This document shows, piece by piece, positions 1 to 10,299 of a stretch of DNA of 64,000 nt; within the stretch, counting starts at the first letter, position 1; each line of letters opens with the position of its first letter. A program made the position numbers and the translations under genes. The stretch is from Phytophthora hibernalis (taxonomy: Eukaryota; Oomycota; Peronosporomycetes; Peronosporales; Peronosporaceae), in NCBI GenBank assembly GCA_012656075.1, contig JAAKBF010000151.1, positions 1,240,001 through 1,304,000 on the forward strand, in the 5' to 3' direction. Under the pieces are notes generated by a model. That model did not search any database. It had not been told where the DNA came from and worked only from the letters and a program-made list of their open reading frames with translations.

Positions 1-2
1 GC

Positions 3-900
3 GCTACTGCGACACGCCTCGAGATCCCGTTGATTGGTTGTGCGTCGCACCGCTTCAACCTGGCCGTGAACTCGTATTTGGAGGACCACAAGACGACGGT
101 GGATGCGGTGAGCACCCTCATGGCGGCTCTGCGCACGATCAACAATCGCGCCGCTCTGCGCGAGCACACACCACTCTCCCCGTTAAGGCCTAATGTGACC
201 CGCTGAAGTTCCACATTCGAGATGGTGGCTCACTACGTCAGGTTCCGGGACGAAATCAAGCTGGTCGAAGCGGTGTTTGACCTCATCCCCAAGGCGGCAA
301 TGCATCGTCGGATTGAGGGCTTCTAGTGGACCTCCGTCTTTTCAACAGCGTCACCATCAAGCTGCAGTCGGAGGACTTGACGCTAGCTGATGTCCGCGCC
401 CTGTTCGACTCCGTGGTTTAGCGCTTCCCGTCAATGAAGCCAAAGCTGAGTGCCACGGCTTCCATCGAGCATTCTCCTGACTTTGAGGCAGCTGCGGTGA
501 AGGTACTGTTCCGTGGTTATGACTACTACCAATGTGGTTAATGTGTATTTTTGCACTACAGGTCATTAACGGAGAGGTGAGGCGTCTTACGTCGAACGAG
601 CGCAAGGCCATCAAGCGCTTTGCGGTCGCTGCACCGGCAAATGCGGGCGCGAAGCGCAAGCATCCGGACGAGGAGGAGGAGACGAAGGAAGAGGACTTCG
701 CGACGTCGGTGCGACGCGCAAAAAGGGCAGGTGGGGACCAACAGGCCTCGAACGCGTACGTCACGCTCCTTGAGGAGATGCCGCCCACAAGCAACCGCTG
801 TGAGCGGCTATTCTCACAGGCCAAGCTTGTGCTGACGCCCCAGAGAGCGTCGCTGTTGCCGGTGAACTTTGAAATGCTCATGTTCCTCCGTGCTAACTGA
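3..900 (+). pseudogene. hAT-family transposase remnant
   Basis: Cut-and-paste transposase relic. From base 3 the frame reads a typical hAT core stretch (GCASHRFNLAVNSYL). It stops at 204-206 where the family has TRWSSTFEM: the Trp codon is TGA here. A further stop follows at 325-327 and a frame change at about 326-420. The C-terminus (about 562-900) is the hAT dimerisation region, seen as PPTSNRCERLFSQAKLVLT and NFEMLMFLRAN. A 28-base GT..AG stretch just before base 562 may be an old intron. The element starts left of the window, so the N-terminus and left terminal repeat are not visible. Multiple breaks mean it is inactive. Confidence 0.85.
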
Positions 901-1080
901 AGTTACTGGGATGTGACTACTGTGCATGACGTGTACCAGCAAATGTGAGTGGGGCTAGGATCCACAAGAACTGCGCAATACATTGAGTATTGGACAATTA
1001 TTATCTATTTCTTGTGTGGATATGGCGTTATTTATTATGGTAGCTGGCGGCAGGCAGTACAATATGTTATGGTATTTTCC

Positions 1081-1185
1081 GAGCACTGCCTGGATGTGTT
1101 CGTGGTGGACCAAGTGTCGATCTCCGTCCCCTTCCTGCGTGCGTTGGGCAAGCCCGTTCTGTTCTACGGCCACTTCCCGGAGTAA
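1081..1185 (+). pseudogene. ALG2-like mannosyltransferase fragment
   Basis: A 34-codon stretch ending at a stop reads VFVVDQVSISVPFLRALGKPV then LFYGHFPE. This resembles the N-terminal region of ALG2, the ER alpha-1,3/1,6-mannosyltransferase of N-glycan assembly (family pattern: DQVS..P..R..GK.VLFY.HFPD). Nothing else of ALG2 is recognisable on either side, so it is a gene fragment, perhaps carried in with the neighbouring hAT relic or left by a deletion. The assignment rests on one short block. Confidence 0.5.
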
Positions 1186-1761
1186 ACATCGCTTAAATGC
1201 CGTAATATTTCTCGGTAAAGGTAAATTTACGAGAGATGAAGACGAAGAGTAAATTATGTTTTCCAAGTGGAGAGGTCATCAATCCGAAGGCAACTGACTG
1301 CCCAAGATCTGCCAAGTCCGCCACGTCTTTCCACGGACCATCGCAGCCAGTCAAGTATATGAGCAGATGCTTTGGTTTTCCTTCCGCATACGGGCCTGTA
1401 GTATGCAGCGCCCAGGCGGGAGGGTTTTCCCAACGCTAGTTAGTTCTGAAGAGAGTTGATTCGCTCTTTTGCGCCGCGTGGCCCCACAGCAACGACCCAC
1501 CGCTGCAGCCACGCTCGCATTTCACCCGCCACACCACTCCCTGGGCCGGACTCTCCGACCAGCTCTCGGGCCGAACCCGTGACTAGGCGCTCCGCGCGTC
1601 AGCGTCCTTCGACCGGGTCCATCGATCCCAAGGCTTAAGCTGTGAATGGACATCTCTCTTACCCCCATGACATCGTGTTTATTGGAAACCGACAGTTTCT
1701 GGCTTTATTCTCGAATTATTCTATAACTCGCCATGAGCTCACCAAAGTTCCCGATCAACTA
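1186..1761. other. no recognised gene
   Basis: Short open frames only (1236-1439, 1456-1638), none with recognisable family features. The right end of the stretch holds the TA that flanks the pogo-A terminal repeat. Confidence 0.5.
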
Positions 1762-3546
1762 AGGGTAAATTATCGGTCACTTAAACCAGAAACAGTATAA
1801 CACCACAGCTACCAGAGCCATTCTTTACGTTTAAACTGTTTCGGAATCGTCGGCGCTTCTAATCTCTGCACAGGAATCTACAGGCGCCCATCATAATTAT
1901 TCAGTGGTCACAAAGCCAAATCGTGCGGGTCATGAAAACTGCGTTTTCCTTTTCACACGGGTAATTCTGGCCATTTGGTGGGAGGCCAATCATACAACAT
2001 CAAGTTTATTCCAATCAACCTAAAAGGTACAAGATCTAGACGTCGCAGAAAGCTGTGATCGCTTGCTCTGGCAGAGGAAACGGCTCCATGAACGCCCGAG
2101 TGCCTTCAACCCATTCCAAAGTCCTTGTAGAACCACTAGTCATAACGCCAATTGCTATCGACCTTGATGGCGTCTCGAAGAACAGCGTTCTTTCGACTGA
2201 AGTCTCCATCTGGGTTGACTTCAACTTGGATTGTCGGCTACGCTTCCAGCCCGGTAATTTATTTTTGGCGACTGCAATTTTCTTCGTCGCCTTGATAATA
2301 CGTTTCCAGCGTCCCATGGCGATCTTTAAGTGATTTTCGGCCTCGCGTTTCTTTTTCTTTGGTCTCGCTCGTGTGCGTTGACAGCTTTCAAACGTATCTT
2401 CTCTTCTCTGCGTACGGCTGCAGCGGCTCGTCTTTCAAGACGTTGTCGTTCTTCATCTGCACGCTCGCTGCGCCTCATCCTCAGCCTCAGCTCCGCCATA
2501 CATTGATCATGCGTCAAAAGTCTTTTGGAGTTGACGTCGATGAAGATGCGGTCATCAGCAGCAGGACGCGCGGGTGACGCGTTGATGTTGAGCTTGGTAA
2601 TGCTGTACGCCCGATATGCACCAACATCAATGCCGTCTCGAGTCAGTTGACGGAGCGAGCGCTGGCCGATTCTAGCTAGCGGCAATGGGTCGTTTACCAG
2701 TGTAATGCAGAGCTACCAGTAGCGTACTTTGACAGAATCGTTTTGTTGATGACTTTGTCTAGATTAATAGGCCATATACCCGTACTCGCCCACGATGTCG
2801 TAATTATATTTGGGCTCCACGCCGTATCCACTTTCTCACGAGTAAGCGCGGCAACATGATGTTTTTGGATGTTGGTGCCGTTGGTCTCCGCAGCAAAGTG
2901 GTCGACAGTTTTGCGCCACTGAGACTTGAAGGCACGGAAACAACCAGCATCCAGCGGCTGCATCAAATGCGTAGCGTGTGGAGGTAGGGACAGCACGTCT
3001 ATTCCATTCGAGCGACAGTTCTCAAGCACCTCGAGTGCAACATGAGATACATGGTTGTCAAGTATGAGTAGAATAGGTCGCGCAGGCGGATGTTCTCCAC
3101 GAAATGGTCGATCCACGACTTAAACGATACTGCATCGATGAAGGCGCTCTCTGTCACAGTCGCCTTGCTCCCTGGTGGTGCTCCGACCAGTAAATCACTT
3201 CGGAGACGCTTCCCTTAAAGATGAATAGCGGGGGAGGATAACGCCACAGCCATAAGTATGGATGTGTTCTCTCGATTAGCACCTCGTTTGATGGCAACAT
3301 TCCCGGCTCCGCGTGTAGCAATTACTTTACTGGGTGAGCCTCCTGCGGGTCCACGCCAGTTTCATCGCGGTTGTACACACAATTCGCAGCCAAGTTGTGT
3401 TTGTTCACATAGTGTTGATACTCCGCAAAGAAGCACGAAATATCATCGCCATCAAAGGCGTCCACTCGATTGGCATCGAGAATGCGAGCTTTGCGAACAC
3501 TGATTCGTGCCTTGTGACGCTCTAGGAACTCAGCCAGCCACTGTTT
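1762..3546 (-). mobile_element. pogo-A element, transposase-C-terminal half with left terminal repeat
   Basis: Left part of a pogo-type DNA transposon. After a TA at 1760-1761 the inward sequence AGGGTAA...ATTATCGGTCACTT matches the sequence beginning at 4140 (AGGGTAA...ATTCTCGGCCACTT) after the TA at 4138-4139, apart from an 8-base gap. The two sequences lie in direct orientation here. They become inverted terminal repeats only if the 3.55-4.83 kb segment is flipped back. The body holds the C-terminal part of the transposase on the minus strand. Confidence 0.7.
2036..3546 (-). pseudogene. pogo/Tigger-like transposase (DDE_1), C-terminal part
   Basis: Reading leftwards from 3546 the frame gives KQWLAEFLERHKARIS, then YNRDETG with the first catalytic Asp, LILDNHVSH with the second (about 3060) and QPLDAG with the third, followed by a basic, charged C-terminal tail (2036-2685). 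The three Asp residues of the DDE_1 fold are therefore visible. At least two frame changes (near 3130 and 2350) break the frame. The N-terminal DNA-binding part is missing here but lies inverted at 4506-4834; see the inversion finding. Not active as it stands. Confidence 0.85.
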
Positions 3547-3549
3547 GCA

Positions 3550-3800
3550 GAGAGCAACATATTGCAGGAGATACTACCACAACAGCATGTGAAACTACGG
3601 ATTGGTATTGACAATCAAGCGGCGCATGTGATGGATACGAATCCTACCTACAGTCGGCGTACCCGTCACATCGAACTTCGTTGGCACTATGTGCGAGAAC
3701 AAGTCGAGAGAGGTGTGATTGAGATGCACAAGGTTGGCGGTGATGTAAATCCTGCTGATACGTTTACCAAACCCCTCGATAAACTGCGTCTTAAGTGAAT
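3550..3800 (+). pseudogene. Ty1/copia RNase H, C-terminal end (inverted piece of copia-A)
   Basis: The frame reads NILQEILPQQHVKLRIGIDN, then SRRTRHIELRWHYVREQ and NPADTFTKPLD, the hallmark end of copia RNase H. It stops at 3796-3798. It abuts the pogo-A transposase directly on its left, and a purine-rich stretch (3850-3856) leads into an LTR on its right. The missing front of this RNase H lies on the opposite strand at 4840 and beyond. Confidence 0.85.
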
Positions 3801-3856
3801 ACTAGCTCTGGTTGGTATCGGAGACAAAGATTATTATTTAAGGCTTCGAGGGGGCG

Positions 3857-4091
3857 TGTTGGAATTCGGATTCATAATGGACATCGTACGCAACGGTAGT
3901 GTGCGACAACAACGAGACCCGGCACAACTGATATAAGCGCGTCGCGCTGTGAGGAGTATAGTTAACTAAGTGATTCTGGTCTTTTGCATGGGAAACGGCC
4001 ACAGTCCGCTTAAATGATCGTTAGAGCTCGGAAGCTGAGGGATAACGATTCAATCTTACTTTTCCTTTTCCATCCGGTGCAAATCTCAACA
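3857..4091 (+). repeat. copia-A LTR (3' LTR, inverted segment)
   Basis: 235 bases starting TGTTGG and ending CTCAACA, preceded by a polypurine tract (GAGGGGG) and followed by TGCAC. It matches the reverse complement of 6227-6492 along its length, about 93% by hand count, apart from a ~31-base gap near its 3' end. An RNase H end sits just upstream, so this is a 3' LTR. Confidence 0.85.
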
Positions 4092-4139
4092 TGCACTACA
4101 TGACACATGCAACTAGGGCGTACTCTGACCGGGTAAATA

Positions 4140-4834
4140 AGGGTAACTGCACCAATTCTCGGCCACTTCCCATTTCGGACCACGGTGAGGTAAGATGTAG
4201 AAGCTCTCAGAATACAAAGATTAACACTAAAAATATTTACAAGTGACAGCGGATTGAAATAGCCATGAAAATGACAAAGGCCTGGATGCCTACATACCGT
4301 CCACAGGCGACCTTTCGTGGAAGTGGCCCCACTACCATAATTATGTTGGCTCCCATACCGTTCTCATCCATATCGTGAAGGGTCCTGCCATCCAAAGCGA
4401 CTCCATTATCGATTCTACTGGTTGATGAACACCCACCTCGCTTCTTCGAGCACTTCACGCCCCAAGTTTCCGTTGTACTCACGTCCCACCAAGTTCGTTC
4501 AGATCATGCCAAAGTGGACTCAAGATACGGCCGCTACTGCTGTAAGTGTTTGGCGTCAACGCCAGGCTTCTGAGAAACGACTTTCGTTGCGAGAGGTGTC
4601 GAAACTATGCAACATACCTCGGGAGACACTACGCAGCTACGTGAATGATTAAGCCATCGGTTCGCGGACTGGGCCCCCACCAGCATTGTCAACCCAAGAG
4701 AAAGTCGGGCTAGTGGAAGGACTCATCGAGAGGCACGCCAAAGGGTTTCCGGCAACAAGACAACAACTTAAGCTTTTTGTGCTTGACATCGTTCGTGATG
4801 GACGCGGACACGAATTCGGTGCAGCCGGACCAAG
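4140..4834 (+). pseudogene. pogo-A transposase N-terminal part with right terminal repeat (inverted piece)
   Basis: After a TA at 4138-4139 and the terminal-repeat sequence, an ATG at 4506 opens MPKWTQDTAATAVSVWRQRQ, then LREVSKLCNIPRETLRSYV, a pipsqueak/HTH DNA-binding domain. A stop follows at 4650-4652. The same frame continues with LVEGLIERHAKGFPATRQQ, RDGRGHEFGAAGPS and breaks at about 4834. The next residues expected (KQWLAEFLERH) are on the minus strand at 3546, 1.3 kb away. Confidence 0.8.
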
Positions 4835-5592
4835 TTTATAGCAGCTTCACACGCGGCCACGTACTCAGCCTCAGCCGTAGACAAAGCAGCGATAGTCTGC
4901 CGTCTGGACATCCAAGATGCTGCTTCACCAGCCTAAGTTAATACAAACCCAGTTGTGCTCTTGCGAGTTTCAGGATCATTAGCCCAGTCGCTATCACAGT
5001 AATCTTCAAGCACTACAGTCTTTGATTCCACTGACTGTCGCTTGTACGTAATTCCATAGTTCACGGTACCTGCGCGGTACCGTAGCACTCTTTTCAGTGC
5101 ACAGACGTGCTTAACGGATGGTTTCGCTACAAAGCGACTAAGCGGTCCAAAGAAAATGCCAGATCTGGCCTAGTACTCGTCGCCAGATACATCAACATGC
5201 CGAGCGCTTCACGGTAGGGAAAACTGGTGTCAATATCATTATCTTCACTGAGAGGCACGCACCGAACATTTACCTCCATTGGGTTTCCGACCGGGTGAGC
5301 TTCGCCGTAGCCTAATCTCTCCAAATCTCACGTGAGTACTTACTCTATCGAATTGAAATCCGATTCTCTGTTTGTTCCACTTCCACGCCAAGATACGGTG
5401 TCAAGAGACCTTGGTCCTTGATGCCGTACTCCTTGTCCAAGTCCTTGAACAATTTGTTCTTCTCACCTTCATCGTTGGTCGCCACCAAGATGTCATCAAC
5501 GTAGACTAGGACAAGCATGATTTTATCCTTTTCGAATCGGTAGTACAGACAGGGCTCGGTCAGAGACCGCTGATACCCCTGTTCCAGCATCG
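4835..5592 (-). pseudogene. copia-A reverse transcriptase and RNase H (most of)
   Basis: Reading leftwards from 5592: LTEPCLYYRF, LVYVDDILVATN with the YVDD reverse-transcriptase motif, TPYLGVEVEQ, MYLATSTRPDLAF, then after a frame change near 5130 the RNase H part DYCDSDWANDPETRKSTTGF and STAEAEYVAACEAA, ending at about 4840. The last RNase H residues are found inverted at 3550-3800. There is a frame break at about 5130 and stops, so it is non-functional. The first part of the reverse transcriptase is missing right of 5592. Confidence 0.88.
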
Positions 5593-5595
5593 GAA

Positions 5596-5728
5596 TTTGT
5601 GGCCAGAAGCTTTACGAAATGCGGCGTACGTCAAGAACCGGACCTACAATAAGGGCACTTATGAGATTCCGTACGAGATGCTGTTTGGCGTGAAGCCAGA
5701 ATTGCATCACATTCGCAAGTTTGATCGC
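5596..5728 (+). pseudogene. copia integrase fragment in opposite orientation
   Basis: Reads LWPEALRNAAYVKNRTYNKG then IPYEMLFGVKPELHHIRKF, the C-terminal half of a copia integrase core. It lies on the plus strand between minus-strand gag and minus-strand reverse transcriptase, exactly where protease and integrase should be but flipped. This suggests a second, smaller inversion combined with deletion inside copia-A. Confidence 0.8.
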
Positions 5729-6226
5729 ATATGTACATGTTCTGGTGACACCAGGAAGTCAATTCAGTTCGCAGGTTGAACATCTTGCTCAAGTGAGCGT
5801 TTACATCTCCAACTGGGGACAACTTCACTGTTTCCAGCTCATTCTGTAGGCATCTAGTTCTATGCGCTATGGTAGTCTTGTTTTCCATGCACTCGTAGAT
5901 GTCATACAAGGCCTTCCACATATCCGTCCCTGTGGTCTTGTGTCGAACTAGTCTGCAGGCAATGACATGCCAATCAGTTGCATGATCGTCACTTGGTTGT
6001 CCTCGAAGTCCTGCCCACTCTCCGCACTTGTAAGGTCCTCCTTCAGCAGGTTTCCTCCACAATGTCCGTGAGTTTCTTCTTCCTGAAGACAAGCCTCATG
6101 GCCCACATGTACTGGTGCCAATCCTTCCCATCCCAGTTCTCTGACACACCATCATTCGTTTACTTCATAGGCTCCATCTTGGATTACCACACGTGAAGGA
6201 AAAATCCGTGTTTGCGCTCAGAACCC
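5729..6226 (-). pseudogene. copia-A gag (UBN2-type)
   Basis: Minus-strand gag fragment reading TGTDMWKALYDIYECMENKT and LQNELETVKLSPVGDVNAHL, typical of UBN2 capsid-like gag of copia elements. It sits between the 5' LTR (6227-6492) and the flipped integrase piece. The start of gag, just inside the LTR, is frame-shifted. The sequence just inside the LTR (minus strand GGTTCTGAGCGC) occupies the primer-binding-site position. Confidence 0.8.
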
Positions 6227-6492
6227 TGTTGAGATTTGCACAGGATCCGTAGGACGCCTCAAGTTTCCACCAGAATGGAAAAGGAAAAGTAAGATTGAAT
6301 CGTTATCCCTCAGCTTCCGAGCTCTAACGATCATTTATACGGACTGTGGCCGTTTCCCACGCGAATGATCCGAATCACTTAGCTTAACTATACTCCTCAC
6401 AGCGCGACGCGCTTATATCAGTAGTGCCGGGTCTCGTTGTTGTCGCACACTACCGTTGTGTATGACGTCCAATATGGATCCCAATACCAACA
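6227..6492 (-). repeat. copia-A LTR (5' LTR)
   Basis: 266 bases, TGTTGG...CAACA when read on the minus strand, matching the LTR at 3857-4091 in inverted orientation. On the minus strand it is preceded by TGCAC, the same five bases that follow the other LTR, which is what one target-site duplication would give. Confidence 0.85.
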
Positions 6493-6999
6493 GTGCAGCT
6501 CCACAATAACTCTTTTTGGACGCCTAAATATACATTTGGGCGGGGTGGGTGCAGCGGAATCGGGTCCATCGTCTTGCCCAAGGCGATGATTGCAAGGAGT
6601 GTAACGTTAGGTCTATGTCATCGTAGATATCGTGGGAAATTCGGTGGGAAATTCGGTCATGGACCCGAGAAAAGGGTTGCATGATTTTTTCTATGAAACC
6701 CTTTTCCCGGCACCATCAAATTCGGCAGTCATTGCACCAGAATGTGTAGATGCACAAAAACCTTCAGTGACATTAAAATATAAGGGGTAGTTTCGACCCT
6801 AGATTTCGAAAATGCGGTCAAAACGAGCAAATCAAATTGGGGTTTCAAAAAGGCAGAATGTCGAGTATACCTTTTCCAGTCCAACTTCACCAAGAACAAA
6901 TCCAACTTCACCAAGTGCAGGAAAGTACAAGCTCAAATGCACTAAAGCAAGTACGTTAAACCTATACCCTGAAAAAATACAACTGCACTTGCTTATTGC
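6493..6999. other. intergenic, hairpin-bearing
   Basis: No gene recognised. Holds a direct pair GTGGGAAATTCG near 6630-6655 and a stem-loop at 6665-6710 (14-base arms CCGAGAAAAGGGTT / AACCCTTTTCCCGG with one mismatch). Confidence 0.5.
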
Positions 7000-7660
7000 G
7001 GCCCAACGGCCTACAGGCATGTCCTCCAGGTCCGTCACCTTGACATGGAAGCGGAGCGTGTGCCGATAGCAGGACGCACACAGCTGTGAGTTAGCGACAC
7101 GAGGGAACAACATTTCAGCTCCCTCTTTCAGGAATTGCTGCCGGTGCGTTTTCATAATGGTGCCAGGCGGAACAGTTATTATCTCCGCCCTGCGCTCGGT
7201 CACGAAGTCCTTCACCGCCGAGTTGAACGCAGAAAACACGTTATTGATCGGATTTAACATGATGAATAGTGAACCAACCGTCGCAACGTCGCGGCCGCGA
7301 ACTCTGGCTCTTCGAACACAGACTCTGCACGTGCGTGGCATGGCGCGTTGTCCAGCACCATCACCAGGTTGTTCACGTCAGCGAACTTGCGCAGCACGTT
7401 GCGGATAAACTCGTTTGAGTGCTGGTACTTGTTGCTGCCGAGCTTCGTCTCGTAGTGGATCACACCACCCCTACCAATGCACGCAATGACTTGTATGTTC
7501 TGGCCAGCACCGGCCAGCACCTTCTTGGCTGCACGACTACCACGAACGCTGCGACCACGCGTGCGGGACGACTAGAGATTAAAGTTGGTCTCGTCCATGT
7601 AAATAACGGACTTTCTCATTGCCTGCAGCTGTTTGTAGGCAGAGAGGCCGGGACAACAAA
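7000..7660 (-). pseudogene. Tc1/IS630-type transposase remnant (DDE_3)
   Basis: Minus strand reads KSVIYMDETNFNL (first catalytic Asp), a stop in place of the usual Trp, GRGGVIHYETKLG, NLVMVLDNAPCHARAESVF (second Asp), a frame change at about 7290, then FIMLNPINNVFSAFNSAVKD and LCASCYRHTLRFHVK. The family normally has NPIEN at the third acidic site; this copy reads NPINN, so the catalytic Glu is lost. One stop, one frameshift and a missing catalytic residue make it dead. The N-terminal DNA-binding part is absent. Confidence 0.85.
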
Positions 7661-8029
7661 AACATTCTAGGCATTGTCCGAGCTCGTGATTGCAGCTACT
7701 TTTTCGGGGTTTGAGCCTCGTGTGCACTCACAATTTAAATTTCTCGCCGCCTTTCTTGTCAAACTTCTCTGGGATAGCATATAACAGCTTGATCAACGAA
7801 AGTCCTGGAATGAGCGTGAGCTTGCGTGACTTTAACAAGCCAGAAAAGAGAAAATATCATAATTACACCAAGTTTTCTGACCAACAGCAAAATACAGACC
7901 TGCACACAAGCAAGGGACAGGTCAAACAGTGCAGCACCAACGCACAATCGCAGGAACCTTCCGAAAACATTCTCTGCGGCTGTGCATTTGCTCTCCATTG
8001 GTTGCCTCGCAATGTGGAGTCTGCAGGAT
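7661..8029. other. no recognised gene
   Basis: Overlapping open frames on both strands without family features. Confidence 0.4.
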
Positions 8030-8440
8030 GCTTGAGCTGGCGGCGTACCATGCCGCCGCCCGAGGAGGACCCAGTCGCCTACCGGAGCTCAAGGACCCGG
8101 TCGCCTACCGGAGCATGATGACCCAGTCGCCTGCCGAAACTGGCGATGTACCATGCAGCCGACCGAGGACCCCAGTCGCCTGCTGGAGCTGGCGGCATGC
8201 AGGGGGTCCAGGACACTGCAAGCAGACGGAGTACCATGCCGCCGCCCGAGGACCCAGTCGACTACAGGCGTCGAGGACATTGCACGCTGGCGGCGTGGCG
8301 TGCAGCCGCACGAATACACTGCACGCTGCCGGTGCAGGCGGCGTGGCGTGCCACCCCATTGAATCTACGATTAGCAGCCGGCGCTGGTGGCGTGGCGTTC
8401 CGGCTCCATCGGCGACACCGAGAGCAGCCGGCGCCGGCAT
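8030..8440. repeat. degenerate GC-rich minisatellite
   Basis: Imperfect reiterations of blocks such as ACCATGCCGCCGCCCGAGGA, GACCCAGTCGCCTACCGGAG and GAGCTGGCGGC. All six frames stay partly open because the repeat is GC rich, which explains the many overlapping open frames here; none looks like a real protein. Confidence 0.7.
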
Positions 8441-8499
8441 CTAAAGGTTCGGAACATAAGTACAATGACTGTTTTGTTTGGCAAGCTTCGTATTATTAT

Positions 8500-10260
8500 A
8501 TTGTCTTAGTCGCGCTGTAGCGCATATCCAGCAAGCCTCGGACGGACAACAGCGTGCTGAGCCAGAAAGCCTCCTTCCTCAGGGCGACGCTTTCTGCTTC
8601 TATTTGCCATGAGGCGTTCTCCATCACCGTCAACGTAGTTGCGAAGTCGCAGGGCGAACTACAGGTGGACACAGTCTCGCATTTTGGCGTGATAACGACA
8701 CGGGCAGTGCTTAGACTCCAAATCGACGGTCCATCCGGTGCTGGGATGCCCTCGATCTTCATTCTGGAGTAGTTAATCGAGAACTGAGTGGCAACATCGA
8801 GGGCTTCTTCGGACCGACAACGCGATGGTATGTAAAAGCGCAGCGCTGGTACGGCAAGTACTCGCACGAGAGTATCATCTGCGTCATCAACCAAGAAGCT
8901 GATGCTTCCCCTGCTGTACGTGTGTTCCGAGAGAAATCCACCTCGCCGCAGTGCTGTCGAGCGAGCAAGAAGTCTCTTGTCGGATGCCCGCACACGACCG
9001 GTGCCATTGGTCGATGGCCACGGCAGTAGAGCATTTGCTGTAGCAGCAAAGTCAGCTTGAGTCTACGCTTTTGGGTGTTGTCGCGCTTGAAGGCCCTGTT
9101 AAACGTTTCGCACGGGTTGTTCGTGGACGCAAACCCAGATGGTGTCATGAAGACTTGCCAGTTGCAGAAGCGTCCCGCCAGACATTGCTTCTCGATGTAC
9201 ACCTGAAATTTAGCCAGCTCGGGGTACGTGCTCCAGCCTGCGACAAGCTTCGCTTTCCGCACTAAGAACTCTTCCTCACATGTAGTGAAATAGAGATCGT
9301 ACACTCCGCGATACACTTCAGCCATTATGTTCCCATGCAGCCGCTGTGTGCGCTCCTTAAGCGCTAATCGCATCTTAGACACAACGTGGTAGAAACACAT
9401 TAGGTAGGTGTTATTGGTAACAGCGCCCAAGGTGTTCTTGATACGATTGAATTGCGCTTTATCTACGTCGCACATAACGAACCGCACGTCCATTGGCTTG
9501 CCGACCACTTGGCATACGTAGTCTGCAGCGCCGCAAGCGCTTCTGTGTAGTGCTTTTCTTCTAGTTGCGACGAGATGAAAAGGACCAACAAATGAACCGT
9601 CAGACATTCCGCAAACGATCACTGAGTATCCAGCCTGCGCCAACTTGTTTGTAGCATCGATGTGGAGAATGAAGCTGGCCGGGCATCGGGCTGCCGAACG
9701 CAGTAGTGCATACACCAACAACGAAAGGGTTGGTGTCGGAACCATCCCCGACGACGGGTTGCCAAACCGTCCGTTTTGTGCGTAAATGTAAAGGTGTCAT
9801 GATCTCCTACTAGGCCGCCAAAAGAAGCGGCTGCAACACTAGCAGCGAGGCCGCGGACTCGATCGTTGCAGCCCAATTTTGTCCGGCGGTAGTGGTTCAC
9901 CTCGTTTTAGATCTTCCGTAGCTCAGGAAGTTCTTGTAGGGTCTTGCCAAACTTTCGTGTCATTGCATGGAGGATGCGGAGAGGCGTGATGTTCTCCCGT
10001 GTCATCTCATGGATATAGGTGCGCTGGATGCGCAAGATGGTAGGCTTCGTGTGCGGTTTAACCGCTGCAAAATGCGCGCCATGTTCGCTGAGCGATATCG
10101 TGTTCGACTCGTGACAGCTGATCATCTTGCCGCTCCAGGGACAAGCCGCAAATAGGGTCACCGCCAAACATTGCGTGCACGCACAGGACAATAATCGGTA
10201 GCGCATGGAGTGCGGGGGCCGAGACATTCACAACGTGCATGGATGATCGGTAGCGCATGG
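8500..10260 (-). pseudogene. MULE-1: Mutator-like transposase
   Basis: Minus-strand order: N-terminal Cys/His-bearing region (10227-9907, RYRLLSCACTQCL...), a middle part broken by frameshifts (9900-9620), the MULE core (ILHIDATNKLAQAGYSVIVC with the first Asp; RFVMCDVDKAQFNRI; MCFYHVVSKMR; STNNPCETFNRAFKR with the Glu), and after a frame change a SWIM-type zinc finger CPCRYHAKMRDCVH near 8690 followed by a stop and RNYVDGDGERLMANRSRKRR. Same architecture as MULE-5 at 43.8-45.6 kb. The 328-codon core (8759-9745) is the longest open frame in the left arm, but the N- and C-terminal frames do not connect to it. Confidence 0.85.
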
Positions 10261-10293
10261 AGTGCGGGGGCCGAGAAATTCACAACGTGCATG
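10194..10293. repeat. 52-bp tandem duplication, two copies
   Basis: CGGTAGCGCATGGAGTGCGG plus the next ~25 bases occurs at 10196 and again at 10248 with one visible difference (GAGACATTC versus GAGAAATTC). It lies in the N-terminal coding part of MULE-1 and alters its frame, since 52 is not a multiple of 3. Confidence 0.85.
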
Positions 10294-10299
10294 AGATTT

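Noticed and set aside
2055..2333. Plus-strand frame opposite the pogo-A C-terminus
   Set aside because: Antisense to the charged transposase tail; no independent evidence.
8089..8520. Several overlapping frames of 60-170 codons
   Set aside because: They occur in all phases of a GC-rich minisatellite and are explained by lack of AT-rich stop codons.
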